From NCBI RefSeq assembly GCF_017487405.1, contig NZ_CP062222.1, forward strand, positions 2,341,001 to 2,405,000: a DNA stretch of 64,000 nucleotides, in the 5' to 3' direction. Both the position numbers and the translations under genes were made by a program. A model generated the notes under the pieces. The model did not search any database. It worked only from the letters and a program-made list of their open reading frames with translations, and had not been told where the DNA came from. Positions within the stretch are counted from its first letter, which is position 1; every line of letters begins with the position of its first letter. This document shows, in pieces, positions 35,282 to 43,102 of this stretch. The DNA is from Brevundimonas goettingensis (GTDB lineage: Bacteria; Pseudomonadota; Alphaproteobacteria; Caulobacterales; Caulobacteraceae).

Positions 35282-35297
35282 TGTGTCACACTGTGTC
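35282..35297. promoter_or_regulatory. Direct repeat with 10-bp spacing, candidate OmpR-type regulator site
   Basis: Two copies of TGTGTC start exactly 10 bases apart (35282-35287 and 35292-35297) in the gap between the pump operon and its divergent regulator. OmpR/PhoB-family proteins bind head-to-tail to hexamer direct repeats spaced 10 or 11 bp. The site would suit binding by the adjacent regulator, controlling itself and/or the pump (inference). Confidence 0.45.
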
Positions 35298-35369
35298 GAA
35301 ACCACTGGCGACAAGAGCTGAAACCAAATGACCCGCGCGAGGAGCGACAGATCGTTTCAGGATGCGGCC

Positions 35370-36083
35370 ATGGACACTCCCGCACGCATCCTCCTGGTCG
35401 ACGACGACCGCGACATCCGCGTCATGCTTGCCGAACAGCTGTCGGACGCCGGCTTCCAGATCGACACCGCCGCCGACGGGTCGCAGATGCGCAGCGCCAT
35501 CGCCGCGCACGAGCCCGACATCATTCTTCTGGACCTGAACCTGCCGCGCGAGGACGGGCTGAAGCTCTGCCGCGACCTGCGCTCCGACTCGGCCGTGCCG
35601 GTCATCATGCTGACGGCGCGGGCCGAGGCCGTGGACCGGATCGTCGGTCTCGAGATGGGCGCCGACGACTATCTGACCAAGCCGTTCGAGCCGCGCGAGC
35701 TGATCGCCCGCATCCGCAGCGTGCTGCGCAGGACCCGTACCCTGCCGACCAATCTGACGCCGCTGGAGGCGCGGGCCGCGCGCATCAACGGCTGGTCCTT
35801 CGACTTCGAGCAGCGGCTGCTGCACGACCCCGACGGCCGCGTCGTCGTCCTGTCCGGCGCCGAGTACCGGCTGCTCAAGGTCCTCGTCGAATATGCCAAT
35901 CGAGTGCTCAGCCGTGAACAGCTGATCTCGCTGGGCGGGGTGCGCCAGGAAGACGCGCTGGACCGGGCCGTCGACATCCAGGTCAGCCGCCTGCGCCAGA
36001 AATTCGGCGCCGAAGGGCCGGTCCTGATCCGCACCATCCGTAACGAAGGCTATGTCCTGGCCGCCAATGTCGTCCTGACGTGA
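35370..36083 (+). CDS. OmpR/PhoB-family response regulator, pump-associated
   Basis: This is a 237-residue protein. The receiver (about 5-120) has Asp11-13, phosphoacceptor Asp55 (ILLDLNLP), Thr82 and Lys104 (YLTKPF). The C-terminal winged helix (about 138-235) has LSGAEYRLLKVLVEYANRVL SREQLI and VDIQVSRLRQKFG, then IRTIRNEGYVL, the classic OmpR-type recognition region. AGGA lies 8 bases before the ATG at 35370, so I prefer it over the ATG 14 codons upstream. It overlaps the histidine kinase gene by 4 bases and is divergent from the MdtABC-type pump. It is probably the pump's regulator, in the manner of BaeR. Confidence 0.93.
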   Translation: MDTPARILLVDDDRDIRVMLAEQLSDAGFQIDTAADGSQMRSAIAAHEPDIILLDLNLPREDGLKLCRDLRSDSAVPVIMLTARAEAVDRIVGLEMGADDYLTKPFEPRELIARIRSVLRRTRTLPTNLTPLEARAARINGWSFDFEQRLLHDPDGRVVVLSGAEYRLLKVLVEYANRVLSREQLISLGGVRQEDALDRAVDIQVSRLRQKFGAEGPVLIRTIRNEGYVLAANVVLT

Positions 36084-37513
36084 CGGAGGCCGGCGCCGGA
36101 CCGCGGACGGGCTCGCAGGCCTGGATCGAACGCTTCCTCGGCTCGATGACCGGGCGGCTGTTCGTCATCCTGCTGTTCGGCACGGGGCTGGCGGCCCTGG
36201 CCTCCCTGTCGATCGCCGACGTGCGCTACCGGGCCGACCTGATGGCCTTCCGCGCGGAGCGGACCACGGACCGGATCGAATCCTACGCTTCTGTGCTGAA
36301 GGGACTGGATCCGACCGAGGCGGCCGACATGGCCCGAACCGGCGCCGCCGGTCTGCAACCCCGTCCCGCCACGGCCGTGCGAGACAAGCCGGACCTCGAG
36401 CTGAACCGCCGCCTGTCCGACGGCCGCCTCGGCGAGATTCGGGCCATCGCCTGGACGACGGAGTCCACCGCCTGCCGCCGCAACGACGGCCGCGACGCCC
36501 GCGTGGTGGTCGACGCCTCGCACGAGAAGGCGGTCCAGACCGAGGCCCAGGCGCTCGGCCTCAACCCGCCCGCCTGCTGGATCATCGACTTCGTCGACGT
36601 CCGGGGCGCGAAATTCTCCATGGTGACCGGCGCCCCGCCGCCGGCCTCGCGCCCCCGCGTGCTCGACCCCTGGTTCCTCGGCGTCGAGGCCCTGGCCCTG
36701 GCCCTGCTGTCCTTCTTCGTCGCTCGCTTCGCCTCACGGCCGGTGCGCCAGATGGCCACGGCGGCCCAGGCCCTGGGCGAAAGCCTCGACGCCCCGCCGA
36801 TGGCCGAGGCCGGCCCGACCGAGGTGCGTCAGGCGGCAAACGCCTTCAACACCATGCAGACCCGGCTTCGGCAGGCCATGGTCGACAAGGCCCAGGTTCT
36901 GGCCGCCGTCACCCACGATCTCCAGACCCCCCTCACCCGCCTGCGCCTCCGCGTCGAGAAGGTGTCGGACCCGGAGCTGAAGGATCGGCTGCTCGGCGAC
37001 CTCGCCGCGACCCAGGCCCTGGTCAAGGAAGGCCTCGAACTGGCGCGCAGCGAGCCGAGCCAGGAACCGTTCGCCCGCATGGCTCTGGATTCCCTGCTGC
37101 GCTCGATCGCCGACGACGAGGCCGATGCGGGGCGACCCGTGGTTTTCACCGAAGGTTGCGACTGCGACGTCATGGTCCGCCCCAGGGCGCTCCGGCGCTG
37201 CGTCGCCAATCTGATCGAGAATGCGGTCGTCCACGGCGGCAACGCCCGGATTTCGGCCCGCGTCGAGGGCGACAAGGTTCTGCTGGACATCGAGGACGAC
37301 GGTCCCGGCATCGCCGACGCCGATCTGGAACGGGTGCTGGAGCCCTTCGTGCGGCTCGAGGATTCCCGCTCGCGCGAGACCGGCGGATCGGGTCTCGGCC
37401 TGACCATCGCGGGCCGACTGGCGCGCGACAACCGGGCGCGTCTGGTGCTGCGCTCGCGCAAGCCGCGCGGCCTTACCGCGACCCTGATCCTCCAGGGCGC
37501 CGGCCCCGCCTGA
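36080..37513 (+). CDS. Sensor histidine kinase, EnvZ-type
   Basis: This 477-residue membrane kinase starts at GTG, which overlaps the regulator stop. TM1 is at about 29-48 (LFVILLFGTGLAALASLS). A periplasmic domain of about 145 residues with three or more cysteines (TACRRNDGR and PPACWIIDF) follows, then TM2 at about 198-216 (VEALALALLSFFVARF) and a HAMP domain. The dimerisation domain has phosphoryl His279 in VTHDLQTPLTRLRLR. The ATPase has NLIENAVVHGG, DDGPGI and GSGLGLTI. Paired cysteines in the sensor domain could make it respond to redox or envelope stress (inference). A clean terminator is not visible after the stop. Confidence 0.93.
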   Translation: MTEAGAGPRTGSQAWIERFLGSMTGRLFVILLFGTGLAALASLSIADVRYRADLMAFRAERTTDRIESYASVLKGLDPTEAADMARTGAAGLQPRPATAVRDKPDLELNRRLSDGRLGEIRAIAWTTESTACRRNDGRDARVVVDASHEKAVQTEAQALGLNPPACWIIDFVDVRGAKFSMVTGAPPPASRPRVLDPWFLGVEALALALLSFFVARFASRPVRQMATAAQALGESLDAPPMAEAGPTEVRQAANAFNTMQTRLRQAMVDKAQVLAAVTHDLQTPLTRLRLRVEKVSDPELKDRLLGDLAATQALVKEGLELARSEPSQEPFARMALDSLLRSIADDEADAGRPVVFTEGCDCDVMVRPRALRRCVANLIENAVVHGGNARISARVEGDKVLLDIEDDGPGIADADLERVLEPFVRLEDSRSRETGGSGLGLTIAGRLARDNRARLVLRSRKPRGLTATLILQGAGPA

Positions 37514-37849
37514 ATCCCGCAGAGAAGCCGCAGCCGGCGTCGCCGCCGAAGGCCGACCCATGTCCGCATCGCGGGGGCTTTCTGACGCTACGCCCCAATC
37601 TCGCCCCAAAGACATCATTCCCGACTTCATGCGTAATACTCGAGACCATAAGTTGTCGAACATTCAGTAGTGGAAATAATGAGATACAAAACGACAGAAT
37701 CTAGTGTTTATAGGGATACACCCGCCTTAATACCCGCGTTCTATACGATTTACGGCTTTCTTGCATCGACATCATGACACTTATTGCCCGCGACGGGGCC
37801 GGAACGAGCTCCGAAATACCTCTCGGTTACACAGGAGCCTGCGGGACGC
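37514..37849. other. Intergenic region, 336 bases, promoter-bearing
   Basis: There is no convincing gene here. The first 100 bases are GC-rich like the coding DNA. The stretch from about 37620 to 37770 is markedly AT-richer than anything else nearby and probably carries the promoter of the following TonB receptor. I see no riboswitch fold signature and no clear sigma-54 or CtrA box. Confidence 0.6.
37653..37680 (+). promoter_or_regulatory. Candidate sigma-70-type promoter for TonB receptor gene
   Basis: TTGTCG (37653-37658) and AATAAT (37675-37680) are spaced 16 bases apart within the AT-rich block. They match 4 of 6 and 5 of 6 bases of the general -35 and -10 consensus. It would give a leader of about 160 bases, long for this organism, so other promoters nearer the gene are possible. 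Confidence 0.3.
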
Positions 37850-40822
37850 ATGATCGATTTGAGAAAACATCTTCTGAGTACGACGGTGGTCGTCGGCCTG
37901 GCCGCCCTGGTTCCGGCCGCCCTGCCCGCCGCCGCCCTGGCCCAGGACACGAGCAGCACGTCGCAGGACGACAAGGACAAGGACAAGGCCGCCGATCAGG
38001 TCGAGGAAGTCGTCGTCGTCGGCTCGCGCATCCGCACCGACAACTACAATGCGCCGTCGCCGGTCCAGGTGATCACGCGTGACGAGGCCACCCTGGCCGG
38101 CTTCACCTCCACCACCTCCCTGCTGCAAGGCACGGCGGTGACGGGCGGCACGGCCCAGATCAACAACGCCTACGGCGGCTATGTCGTGAACGGCGGCCCC
38201 GGCGCCAACACCCTGTCGCTGCGCGGCCTGGGCGCCACCCGCACCCTGGTTCTGCTGAACGGCCGCCGCGTCGCCCCCGCCGGTTCGCGCGGCTCGGTCG
38301 GTTCGGCCGACCTGAACGTCCTGCCCACCGCCATGATCGAGCGCATCGAGATCCTGAAGGACGGCGCCTCGTCGATCTACGGTTCGGACGCCATCGCCGG
38401 CGTCGTCAACATCGTCACCGACAAGGGCGTCGACGGCGTCACCGTCGCGGGCCAGTACAACTTCACCAACGACGCCAACGGCGGCGGTGACGAGAACCGC
38501 TTCTCGATCGTGGCCGGCACCCACGGCGACCGCTGGCACATCGCCGGTTCGGCCGAGCGCTATGTGCGTGAGGAACTGTCGCTGGGCGACCGGGCCTTCA
38601 CCTCCTGCCCGACCGATTCCTATGCCGACGGCTCGGATTACATCGACCCGAACACGGGCCTGTCGAAATGCTTCTCGCTCAACTCGGGCGGCGTGACGAT
38701 CAACACCATCGGCACCTCGACCATCGCGGGCGTGGGCGCGACCAATGCGGTGGGAACCTCATTCAACCGCTGGCGCCCGAACTCGGCGGTGACCACGGGC
38801 CTCGTCGGCTTCGAGGGCGTCGGTAACTCGGCGACCAACACCAGCGTCCGCACCACCTACGACCCGGACATGCTGAACACCTCCCTGATCACGCCGGTCG
38901 ATGTGACCACCGGCTATCTGGAAGGCTCCTACGACCTTCACGCCCTCGGCAACGCCCAGGTCTATGGCGAGGTCCTGGTCAACCAGCGCCAGTCCAGCTC
39001 CACCGACTACCGTCAGCTGGTCCTCGACTACGCCAAGGGCAGCCCGCTGATCCCGTCGAACCTCGCGGGCAGCACCTATGCCTCGTCCAGCCAGGGCCTG
39101 AACCCCGGCTCCGCTGTCGGCGTGCGCGCCTTCATCGGCTTCGGCAACACCGAGAGCCAGCAGCGGGTCGACTTCGCCAAGGAACTGGCCGGCATCCGCG
39201 GCGACCTGTTCCTGCCCGACTGGCACTACGACGCCTACGTCAGCTATACCCGCTCCAAGTCGATCTACACGACCGAGCAGTTCCTCACCGACCGGCTGCA
39301 GAAGAGCCTGAATGTCGTCAAGAACGCCGACGGCAGCTTCTCCTGCGTCAGCACGGACGCGAACTGCGTCGCGGCGCCCTATCTGACCTCGGCCGTCATC
39401 GGCGGCGACCTGCCCCAGGCCTGGGTCAACTACGTCAAGCAGGACGTCACCGGCACGACCATCTATGACGAGACGGTCGCCAGCATCGGCTTCGACGGCC
39501 CGCTGTTCACCCTGCCCGCTGGTCAGGTGATGGCCTATGTCGGCGCCGAGTATCGCAAGTCCTCGATCGACGACACGCCCGGCATCGATTCCCAGACCGG
39601 AAACACCTGGAACTACTCGACCTCGGCCATCACCCGCGGCAGCGACTCGGTCACCGAACTGTTCGGCGAAGTGGAGGTGCCGATCCTGGCCGACCTGCCG
39701 TTCGCCAAGGCCCTGACCTTCACCGGTTCGGCCCGCTGGACCGACTATGAGTCCTACGGCGATGACTCGACCTACAAACTGGGTCTGGTTTACCAGCCGT
39801 TCGAGTTCCTGACGTTCCGCGGCTCCTACGGCACCTCCTACCGGGCCCCGGCCCTGTTTGAGCAGTTCGTCGGCGCGACCTCGGGCTACGTCAGCTCCTC
39901 CAACGACCCCTGCAACAACTACGGCGACGTCGGCACCGACGCCATCGTGGCGGCCAACTGCGCCAGCGAGGGTCTGGCGACCACCTTCACCCAGACCTCC
40001 AGTGTGGCCGTCATCACCTCAGGCGGCGTCGACAACAACCTGAGCGCCGAAACCTCGGACAACCTGACCGTCGGCCTGATCCTGCAGCCGAAACTGCCGG
40101 ACGGCTGGGGCAAGCTGTCGCTCGCGGCCGACTACTATGAGATCCAGATCGACAACGGGGTCTCGCGCATCGGTTACGGCAGCATCCTGAGCCTCTGCTA
40201 CAGCTCGGCCGCCGCCGAATTCTCGGCAGACAACGGCTATTGCGCCCTGATCGACCGCAATGCCTCGACCGGCGCCCTGACGGTGCACGACAGCTACGTC
40301 AACGTCGCCACCGACGTCGTCCACGGCATCGACTACACCGTGCGGTATACCAATGAGTTCGGACCGGGCCGGGCGATCTTCAATCTGGGCGTCACCCAGA
40401 TGACCGAGCGCTACAGCACCCTGTTCGCTGACGATCCGGTCCTGGACGAGGTCGGCACCATCGGCACGCCGGAGTTCAGCGCCAACTTCGACGCCGCCTA
40501 TGCCTTCGACAAATGGACGGTGCACTACGGTATCGAGTGGATCGACGCCATGGGCTACGACCAGTACTACCTGAAGAACTACGGCTATACTCTGGCATCG
40601 CTCGGTTATGACGCCGAAGTCAGCGACTACTATCTGCACAATGCTTCGGTGCAGTACGCCTCTGACGGATGGACCGCCACGGCGGGAATGCGCAACCTCT
40701 TCAACGAAGAGCCGCCGACCCTCTCGGCGGGCATCGTCAGCCGGGTCGGCAACGCCCCGCTCTATTCGGGCTACGACTACGTTGGACGGACCTTCTTCAT
40801 CAACCTGAGCAAGTCCTTCTGA
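37850..40822 (+). CDS. Large TonB-dependent outer-membrane receptor
   Basis: This is a 990-residue protein. The signal peptide is about residues 1-33 (KHLLSTTVVVGLAALVPAAL, then PAAALAQ). An Asp/Lys-rich spacer precedes the TonB box region VEEVVVVGSRIRTDNYN. The plug has TLSLRGLGATRTLVLLNGRR and IERIEILKDGASSIYGSDAI AG. A large barrel ends YVGRTFFINLSKSF. Several cysteine pairs occur in predicted outer loops (for example SCPTDSYADGSD...KCF, SCVSTDANC, DPCNNYGD...ANCAS and LCYSS...YCAL), implying disulfide-braced loops. The ligand is unknown; this subfamily is abundant in Caulobacterales. AGGAG precedes the ATG at 37850. A longer TTG start is less likely because it would bury the signal peptide. 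Confidence 0.92.
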   Translation: MIDLRKHLLSTTVVVGLAALVPAALPAAALAQDTSSTSQDDKDKDKAADQVEEVVVVGSRIRTDNYNAPSPVQVITRDEATLAGFTSTTSLLQGTAVTGGTAQINNAYGGYVVNGGPGANTLSLRGLGATRTLVLLNGRRVAPAGSRGSVGSADLNVLPTAMIERIEILKDGASSIYGSDAIAGVVNIVTDKGVDGVTVAGQYNFTNDANGGGDENRFSIVAGTHGDRWHIAGSAERYVREELSLGDRAFTSCPTDSYADGSDYIDPNTGLSKCFSLNSGGVTINTIGTSTIAGVGATNAVGTSFNRWRPNSAVTTGLVGFEGVGNSATNTSVRTTYDPDMLNTSLITPVDVTTGYLEGSYDLHALGNAQVYGEVLVNQRQSSSTDYRQLVLDYAKGSPLIPSNLAGSTYASSSQGLNPGSAVGVRAFIGFGNTESQQRVDFAKELAGIRGDLFLPDWHYDAYVSYTRSKSIYTTEQFLTDRLQKSLNVVKNADGSFSCVSTDANCVAAPYLTSAVIGGDLPQAWVNYVKQDVTGTTIYDETVASIGFDGPLFTLPAGQVMAYVGAEYRKSSIDDTPGIDSQTGNTWNYSTSAITRGSDSVTELFGEVEVPILADLPFAKALTFTGSARWTDYESYGDDSTYKLGLVYQPFEFLTFRGSYGTSYRAPALFEQFVGATSGYVSSSNDPCNNYGDVGTDAIVAANCASEGLATTFTQTSSVAVITSGGVDNNLSAETSDNLTVGLILQPKLPDGWGKLSLAADYYEIQIDNGVSRIGYGSILSLCYSSAAAEFSADNGYCALIDRNASTGALTVHDSYVNVATDVVHGIDYTVRYTNEFGPGRAIFNLGVTQMTERYSTLFADDPVLDEVGTIGTPEFSANFDAAYAFDKWTVHYGIEWIDAMGYDQYYLKNYGYTLASLGYDAEVSDYYLHNASVQYASDGWTATAGMRNLFNEEPPTLSAGIVSRVGNAPLYSGYDYVGRTFFINLSKSF

Positions 40823-40847
40823 TCCATCCCGATCGGGAAACGGAAGG

Positions 40848-40878
40848 GGGCGGAGATCTTCGGGTCTCCGCCCTTTTT
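40848..40878 (+). terminator. Rho-independent terminator after the large TonB receptor
   Basis: A perfect 9-bp stem (GGGCGGAGA with TCTCCGCCC), an 8-base loop and five T residues lie 26 bases after the receptor stop. It isolates the receptor transcript from the following response regulator gene. Confidence 0.9.
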
Positions 40879-40997
40879 CATGCCCCCGGTGTCAGGGTCG
40901 CGACCAGCAACCCGCTCTGTATCAGAACGTGTCAAACGACTGAGCCGTATAACGAATGTGCAATCCGCCTGCCCTATTTGGCAGGCACAAACTGTTC

Positions 40998-41705
40998 ATG
41001 CACAGTTCATCTTCGCCCGCCATCCTGATCGTCGACGAGGCGCATGATCATCGTGATCCACTCTGCGGCTACCTCGGCCGACAGGGCTTCGTGACCCGTT
41101 GCGCGAACACTCTTCCGGAGATGGAACGCCGTCTCAAGGAAGACCGCCCCGACCTTATCCTGCTCGATGTCTCGATGCGCGGCGGCGACGGCCTGGCCCT
41201 GTGCCGGCGACTTTCCGAGATGGGCCCGCCGGTGATCGTCGCCAGCGCCCTGGGCGAAGACACCGATCGCATCCTGGGGCTGGAAATGGGCGCCCAGGAC
41301 TATCTGACCAAACCCTACAATCCGCGCGAACTCCTGGCGCGTATCCGCGCCGTCCTGCGTCGCGCCAGACCGCCCCAGGCCGGCGCCGCCAGCGTCCTGA
41401 CCTTTGCGGGCCTGCAGCTGGACCTGCTGCGCCGGCGCCTGGTCAAGGCCGACGGCGAATCCACCGCCCTGACGCCCAATGAGTTCAACCTTCTGCGCAC
41501 CTTCGCCGAGAACCCGGGCCGGGCCCTGACCCGCGCCCAGCTGATCAACAGCGCCCACGAGGGCGAGACCGAGGTCCGCGACCGGGCCATCAACGTCCAG
41601 ATCAGCCGCCTGCGCAAACGCCTCAGGGACGAGAGCGGCCACGACCTTATCGTGACCCTGCGCGGCAAGGGCTATGTGTTCGACGCCCAGGTCGCGCGTC
41701 AGTAG
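40998..41705 (+). CDS. Orphan OmpR/PhoB-family response regulator
   Basis: This is a 235-residue protein. The receiver has Asp13-Glu14 (ILIVDEAHDH), phosphoacceptor Asp in LILLDVSMRGGDG, and YLTKPYNP as the lysine motif. The winged helix (about 135-233) has LTPNEFNLLRTFAENPGRAL TRAQLI and INVQISRLRKRLRD, then VTLRGKGYVF. No kinase gene is adjacent. The gene ends 11 bases from the convergent cheE stop and follows a terminator, so it is a single-gene unit. Neither possible start has a strong Shine-Dalgarno; I chose the ATG at 40998 because the receiver begins a few residues later. The partner kinase and targets are unknown. Confidence 0.9.
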   Translation: MHSSSSPAILIVDEAHDHRDPLCGYLGRQGFVTRCANTLPEMERRLKEDRPDLILLDVSMRGGDGLALCRRLSEMGPPVIVASALGEDTDRILGLEMGAQDYLTKPYNPRELLARIRAVLRRARPPQAGAASVLTFAGLQLDLLRRRLVKADGESTALTPNEFNLLRTFAENPGRALTRAQLINSAHEGETEVRDRAINVQISRLRKRLRDESGHDLIVTLRGKGYVFDAQVARQ

Positions 41706-41716
41706 TCAGGGGGCGG

Positions 41717-42163
41717 TTAGGCTCGCTGGGAGATCTTGCGCAGGCCGTCCAGCAAGGTCTCGCTGGTCCGCCCGGTGCGGCAGCCGCTGGCGATGATCAG
41801 ACGCATCGCCTGCAGGTGCACCGTGATCGACGGCCAGTGCCAGATGCCGGCGTTGATCATCCGGTCCGAAACCTCGCACAGGCTGTAGGCCGCATCGTGC
41901 AGCGGGCCCGTGTCGAAGAAGGCGGCCAGGTCGATGACCTTGGCGCCCAGGGTATAGACCTGCGGGCCGGCCCCCTCCGCCGCCTCGGCGCAGACGGCCT
42001 CCAGCTCGTCCAGGGTGGCGGAGATCATGGCCATCGCTTCGTCGCGATGGGTGTTGAGCGCCTCGCCCGCCAGCCGTTCAGCGTCGCGGACCAGACGGCC
42101 GCCCGGTTCGAACAGCTGTTTCGACAGCGAACTCTTGACCTTGAACGTCTTGGCTTCGCTCAC
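41717..42163 (-). CDS. cheE: CheE, chemotaxis cluster protein
   Basis: This is a 148-residue soluble helical protein with no known catalytic motif. Identified by its place as last gene of the Caulobacter-type che operon (after cheYIII) and by its length. Conserved-looking patches are FEPGGRLVRDAERLAGEALN, and YSLCEVSDRM followed by GIWHWPSITVHLQAMRLI. The second patch is echoed by the cluster-2 protein at 1820-2296, which supports a real family. It overlaps cheYIII by 4 bases. The biochemical function is, to my knowledge, not settled. Helical make-up and constant pairing with CheYIII suggest binding to response regulators. Confidence 0.8.
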   Translation of the reverse strand: MSEAKTFKVKSSLSKQLFEPGGRLVRDAERLAGEALNTHRDEAMAMISATLDELEAVCAEAAEGAGPQVYTLGAKVIDLAAFFDTGPLHDAAYSLCEVSDRMINAGIWHWPSITVHLQAMRLIIASGCRTGRTSETLLDGLRKISQRA

Positions 42164-42765
42164 AGCTGCACCTTCATCGGTTTCATCATCATGTCGATCG
42201 CCGACTGGTCCATATTGGCCTCGCTGGCGGCGCCGACGTGTTCGGACAGGTCTCCGCTACGACGGCCGGGCACGCCCAGGGGCGGGCCGAAATTGCGCAC
42301 CCGACGGTCCGGGCCGACATAGGTGTCGGCCTCGACGAACTGGCGCTCGTCATTGCCCAGCCACAGGATGCGCTGCAGCAGGACAGTGGGGGTCAGGGGT
42401 TTGGTGACCACGAAGCTGGCGCCGCAGTCCCGGCTGTTCTGGACCTTGGACTGGGCCGCGTGCCCCACCAGCATGATCACCGGCGTGTAGCGCACCGGCG
42501 GCGGCGTATCGCGCCGAAGCCAGCGGGTGAATTCATAGCCGTCCATGTCCGGCATGGCCGAGTCGATCAGGATCAGGTCGAGGTCGCGCTCGTCCACGAC
42601 CTTGACCGCGTCCTCGGTCGTCATGCGCTTGATCTGTTCCTTGACGCCGAAGCCCTGGAAGATCGAGCTCAGCATGTCGAGCGACTTCTGGTTATGGTCG
42701 ACCAGCAGCACGGACGAGCGGGCCAGATTGACCCTTTCGTTGATGTCAGGCTTGCGGCGCGACAT
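42160..42765 (-). CDS. cheYIII: CheYIII, receiver protein with C-terminal extension
   Basis: This is a 201-residue protein. The receiver (about 17-135) has Asp23 but His24 in place of the second acid (LLVDHNQ), phosphoacceptor Asp68 (LILIDSAMPDMDG) and Lys122 (VVTKPL). A C-terminal extension of about 60 residues holds YVGPDRR (149-155), shared with the cluster-2 paralogue, and a tail MDQSAIDMMMKP (185-196). That tail resembles FliM-type CheY-binding peptides (LSQAEIDALL), though less closely than the paralogue's. Unlike that paralogue it keeps the phosphoacceptor Asp, but the altered acidic pair may weaken Mg2+ binding. It lies one base after cheU and overlaps cheE by 4. Confidence 0.88.
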   Translation of the reverse strand: MSRRKPDINERVNLARSSVLLVDHNQKSLDMLSSIFQGFGVKEQIKRMTTEDAVKVVDERDLDLILIDSAMPDMDGYEFTRWLRRDTPPPVRYTPVIMLVGHAAQSKVQNSRDCGASFVVTKPLTPTVLLQRILWLGNDERQFVEADTYVGPDRRVRNFGPPLGVPGRRSGDLSEHVGAASEANMDQSAIDMMMKPMKVQL

Positions 42766-42766
42766 G

Positions 42767-43102
42767 TCAGTCGAACAGCATCAGATCGCCCGAAGCCTTG
42801 TCAGCGGACGCTTGGGTTGCACCCGGGCTCAGCCGGTTGGACTGGTCGGTCAGGGTCAGGACCTGCAGGGCGGTGTCCATGGGCACGCCGGCGCCCAGGG
42901 CCGCGGACAGGCCGCTCAGCCCGTCCAGGCGCTGGATCAGCAGGTCGAAGTCCTGGATGCGCGCCATCACGCCGCTCAGCTTCTCGGGAGGGCAATAGCC
43001 CATCAGCTCGGACGTCAGCCCCGACAGCTCGTCGACCTGGGCGCGGATCTCGGCCAGTTCGTCGGAGACGGCGGTCAGAAGGGTGCGACTACGCGACAAC
43101 AT
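42767..43102 (-). CDS. cheU: CheU, with CheZ-like DxxxQ motif
   Basis: This is a 111-residue helical protein, named from its position between cheD and cheYIII in the Caulobacter-type operon. ARIQDFDLLIQRLDGL (residues 47-62) lines up with the CheZ active helix and with QDLVGQRLDRL of the cluster-2 protein. That gives Asp53 and Gln57 as a DxxxQ pair. The C-terminal tail SGDLMLFD could serve as a short acidic/hydrophobic CheY-binding peptide like the end of CheZ. I infer a small CheY-P phosphatase; the sequence evidence is one motif plus synteny. The start at 43102 overlaps the cheD stop by one base. Longer in-frame readings run through cheD and were rejected. Confidence 0.75.
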   Translation of the reverse strand: MLSRSRTLLTAVSDELAEIRAQVDELSGLTSELMGYCPPEKLSGVMARIQDFDLLIQRLDGLSGLSAALGAGVPMDTALQVLTLTDQSNRLSPGATQASADKASGDLMLFD

